From JBGOUJ01 sp041477005 (GTDB lineage: Bacteria > Acidobacteriota > Terriglobia > Bryobacterales > JACQDG01): a stretch of 7,841 nucleotides of DNA. Below the pieces are notes generated by a model. That model was not told the origin of the DNA. It worked only from the letters and a program-made list of their open reading frames with translations, and ran no database searches. Both the position numbers and the translations under genes were made by a program. The stretch is taken from NCBI GenBank assembly GCA_041477005.1, contig JBGOUJ010000372.1, positions 1 to 7,841 on the forward strand. The letters run 5' to 3'. How positions within the stretch are numbered: the stretch's first letter is position 1; each line of letters opens with the position of its first letter. Positions 6,178-7,841 of this stretch are shown in pieces.

Positions 6178-6202
6178 GTGACGTAACTCCTTGCCAGCGC
6201 AA

Positions 6203-6211
6203 AGAATATCA
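6203..6211 (-). promoter_or_regulatory. Candidate extended -10 promoter for the hydrolase gene
   Basis: On the minus strand TGATATTCT (plus-strand AGAATATCA, 6203-6211) reads as an extended -10 element: TG, one base, then TATTCT. It would begin transcription near 6196, leaving a short leader that contains the AAGGAG site. No clear -35 lies 17 bases further upstream, which extended -10 promoters can do without. Confidence 0.35.
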
Positions 6212-6336
6212 CATCCTCGATCTCGGAGGCTGCGCTCCCACGGCCACAGTGCAGGGACCCGCGCCGGGCCGGCTACGATTTGGGCTGGAGCAGATCGCCG
6301 TATTCCGATCACGAGCCGCTGAGCCCGGCGTCCAGC

Positions 6337-6342
6337 TACAAT
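6337..6342 (+). promoter_or_regulatory. Candidate -10 box for the amidohydrolase gene
   Basis: TACAAT at 6337-6342 within CTACAATG would start transcription near 6349, about 28 bases before the ATG at 6377. The -35 window (6312-6320) is GC-rich without resemblance to TTGACA. It lies in the 199-base divergent spacer, which otherwise shows nothing I can name. Confidence 0.3.
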
Positions 6343-6376
6343 GGTTGGCGCCGCGGGGCAAGGGCAAAGGACGGAC

Positions 6377-7738
6377 ATGAATAAACACCGACTCATTGCG
6401 GTTGTCCTCCTTATCGGCTCCGGTGGCCCGATCGCGCACGCACAGCCGGGGAAAGTGGTGTTGATCGAGGCCGGCCGCGTTTTCGACGCCCGAGCGGGCG
6501 CCTATTTGACTCGTCAAGGCATCCTCGTCGAGAACGAACGGATCAAAGAATTGGGAGACCTTCCAACCGTACGGGATCATGCCCCCAAGGATGCCGTCGC
6601 GATCGATCTGGGCGGCGCGACGCTGCTGCCCGGGCTGATCGACTGTCACGCGCACTTGCTGGCGGGCATGAGTTTCCGGCAGGCGACCGATGCGTTGACG
6701 CTGGCAGTAACCCAGATGAGCCCGTCGCAGCGAGCGTTGCTCGGCGCGCGCCACGCGCGCGAGGATCTCGAGGCCGGGATCACGACCGTACGGATGGTGG
6801 GCCATAGCGGGATCAATGGCGACTCCGCCCTGCGCGACGCCATTAACGCCGGCTGGATTCCCGGCCCGCGGATTCAGGCTGCGACGAGAAAGCTGGCGCC
6901 TCCGGGCGGACAAGCGCTTCCTTTGCATTCGGTGATCGCGACCCAGATCACGGACCAGGAGTTTCGCATCGTGGCCGGCGCCGACGATGCGCGAAGGGCG
7001 GTGCGAGAGGCGCTGCACGAAGGCGCCGACGTGATCAAGGTCGTGGTCGGCGACCAGCCCCCGCGCCTGGGGCCGGACGAAGTGAAAGCCATTGTGAACG
7101 AAGCGCACCGGTCGAAGATCAAGGTGGCGGTTCATGCCTCTACCGCCGACGCCATCGCTCTCGCGATCGAAGCCGGGGCCGACTCGATCGAGCATGCGGA
7201 AGAAGCGTCCGACGAACAGCTCCGGGCCATGCGCGACAAAGCCATCTTCCTCGGCGCCACCGAGTGGACACGGCAGGCGTTCTTCGGCCCTCTCGAAAAG
7301 ATCTTCAAAATTTCACCCGTCGAGCAGGCGGGCTTTGATGCGTACTACAAGAGCTACTCCGAAAAATCGACCCGCCGGCTGCGGAGCGCGATGAAGCTGG
7401 GCGTGAAGATCGCGGCCGGTTCCGATATGTGGTTTCAATATCCGGACAAGACGCGCGGTGAAGCCACGGTGATGGCGATGACCAGCGGGTTGCACGGCGA
7501 AGGTATGGCTCCGGCGGACATCATCCGCGCGATGACGGTGAGCGCCGCGGAGTTGCTGGGGTGGCAGGATCGGGTGGGAGCGATCGAGCCGAAGAAGTTC
7601 GCAGACCTGATCGCCGTGGCGGGCGATCCGCTACAGGATATCAGCGAACTCGAGCGCGTGAAGTTCGTCATGAAGGGCGGCCACGTGGTGAAGAACGAGC
7701 TGAGCCCCGCCGCCGGATCCAATGGGCCGCACAGATGA
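6377..7738 (+). CDS. Exported metal-dependent amidohydrolase (imidazolonepropionase/prolidase-like)
   Basis: The ATG at 6377 follows AAGGA at a five-base spacing and gives 453 residues. The in-frame ATG at 6341 falls in the likely promoter. Residues 1-22 are a Sec signal peptide (LIAVVLLIGSGGPIAHA, cut before Gln23). The small beta domain is split as usual: residues 24-80 (VLIEAGRVFDARAG through AIDLGG) and about 405-440 (KKFADLIAVAGDPLQD, VMKGGHVVKN). The TIM-barrel core carries the metal ligands in order: LPGLIDCHAHL (His91, His93), DVIKVVV (Lys221, probably carboxylated), VHAS (His253), SIEHAEE (His273) and AAGSDMW (Asp350). This is the binuclear amidohydrolase set, and all ligands are present. 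Related exported enzymes cleave Xaa-Pro or other N-blocked dipeptides and cyclic amides, but the exact substrate cannot be read from sequence. The enzyme should act in the periplasm. It is divergent from the dienelactone hydrolase, and the two may share a control region. Confidence 0.93.
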   Translation: MNKHRLIAVVLLIGSGGPIAHAQPGKVVLIEAGRVFDARAGAYLTRQGILVENERIKELGDLPTVRDHAPKDAVAIDLGGATLLPGLIDCHAHLLAGMSFRQATDALTLAVTQMSPSQRALLGARHAREDLEAGITTVRMVGHSGINGDSALRDAINAGWIPGPRIQAATRKLAPPGGQALPLHSVIATQITDQEFRIVAGADDARRAVREALHEGADVIKVVVGDQPPRLGPDEVKAIVNEAHRSKIKVAVHASTADAIALAIEAGADSIEHAEEASDEQLRAMRDKAIFLGATEWTRQAFFGPLEKIFKISPVEQAGFDAYYKSYSEKSTRRLRSAMKLGVKIAAGSDMWFQYPDKTRGEATVMAMTSGLHGEGMAPADIIRAMTVSAAELLGWQDRVGAIEPKKFADLIAVAGDPLQDISELERVKFVMKGGHVVKNELSPAAGSNGPHR

Positions 7739-7841
7739 AGACGCCACGAGGATGAAATCCCGGAGAGGCTCAAGGAGCCCGCGCCCGAGATCCCGTTCGA
7801 GCGTCTCCGGGCCGAGAGCAAGCCGATCGATGACCTTCGCG
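7739..7841 (+). other. Right-edge segment with an open frame lacking a start
   Basis: The frame that continues directly after the amidohydrolase TGA stays open to the window end and reads HEDEIPERLKEP, then APEIPFERLRAESKPIDDL. Its codons are rich in G/C at position 3, intermediate at position 1 and low at position 2, as in real genes of this window. It contains no ATG, GTG or TTG. A different frame is open from the ATG at 7722 or 7752 but encodes an Arg/Ser-rich string with no good ribosome site. It may be a gene remnant or a frameshifted start of the next gene. It is too short to name. Confidence 0.3.

Noticed and set aside
5191..6186. 331-codon open frame on the plus strand across the dienelactone hydrolase gene
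   Set aside because: It is antisense to a gene with a full catalytic triad. Its translation is Arg/Ala-rich without motifs and reflects GC-rich codon structure.
6209..7195. 328-codon open frame on the minus strand across the amidohydrolase
   Set aside because: The plus strand carries every metal ligand of the family. The antisense translation shows no family motif and has an Arg/Gly/His-rich composition.

Overview
The window comes from a GC-rich bacterial chromosome. The gene families suggest an Acidobacteriota member, perhaps of the Solibacter/Bryobacter type. These families are exported YVTN-type propellers, a small exported Cys-motif protein ending in duplicated domains, VirB10-like IPAG-module proteins, exported amidohydrolases and Gly/Tyr-rich repeat proteins. 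This placement is inferred from remembered family distribution, not from a search.

Layout from left to right. Positions 1-198 (+) hold the C-terminal 65 codons of a PemK/MazF-family toxin cut by the window edge. Positions 235-1671 (-) and 1742-2782 (-) are two exported proteins on one strand, 70 bases apart: a VirB10/TrbI-like IPAG-module protein and a YVTN beta-propeller. Positions 2783-3285 carry no gene I can support, only a possible promoter for the propeller gene. Positions 3286-4296 (+) encode an exported protein with one N-terminal Cys domain and two copies of a C-terminal Cys domain. It converges on 4364-5122 (-), a low-complexity exported protein built from three families of tandem repeats. 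Positions 5284-6177 (-) encode a Tat-exported, YghX-like dienelactone hydrolase. It diverges across 199 bases from 6377-7738 (+), an exported metal-dependent amidohydrolase of the imidazolonepropionase/prolidase-like group. The last 103 bases contain an open frame with coding-type composition but no start.

The genes do not form a recognisable pathway or defence system. Their common thread is export: all five complete genes begin with a Sec signal peptide or, for the hydrolase, a Tat signal. The region looks like a set of periplasmic or cell-surface genes with a toxin gene at one edge. I found no tRNA, rRNA, insertion sequence, CRISPR array or convincing riboswitch. The most unusual item is the tandem-repeat protein at 4364-5122. 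No clearly new multi-gene system is evident.
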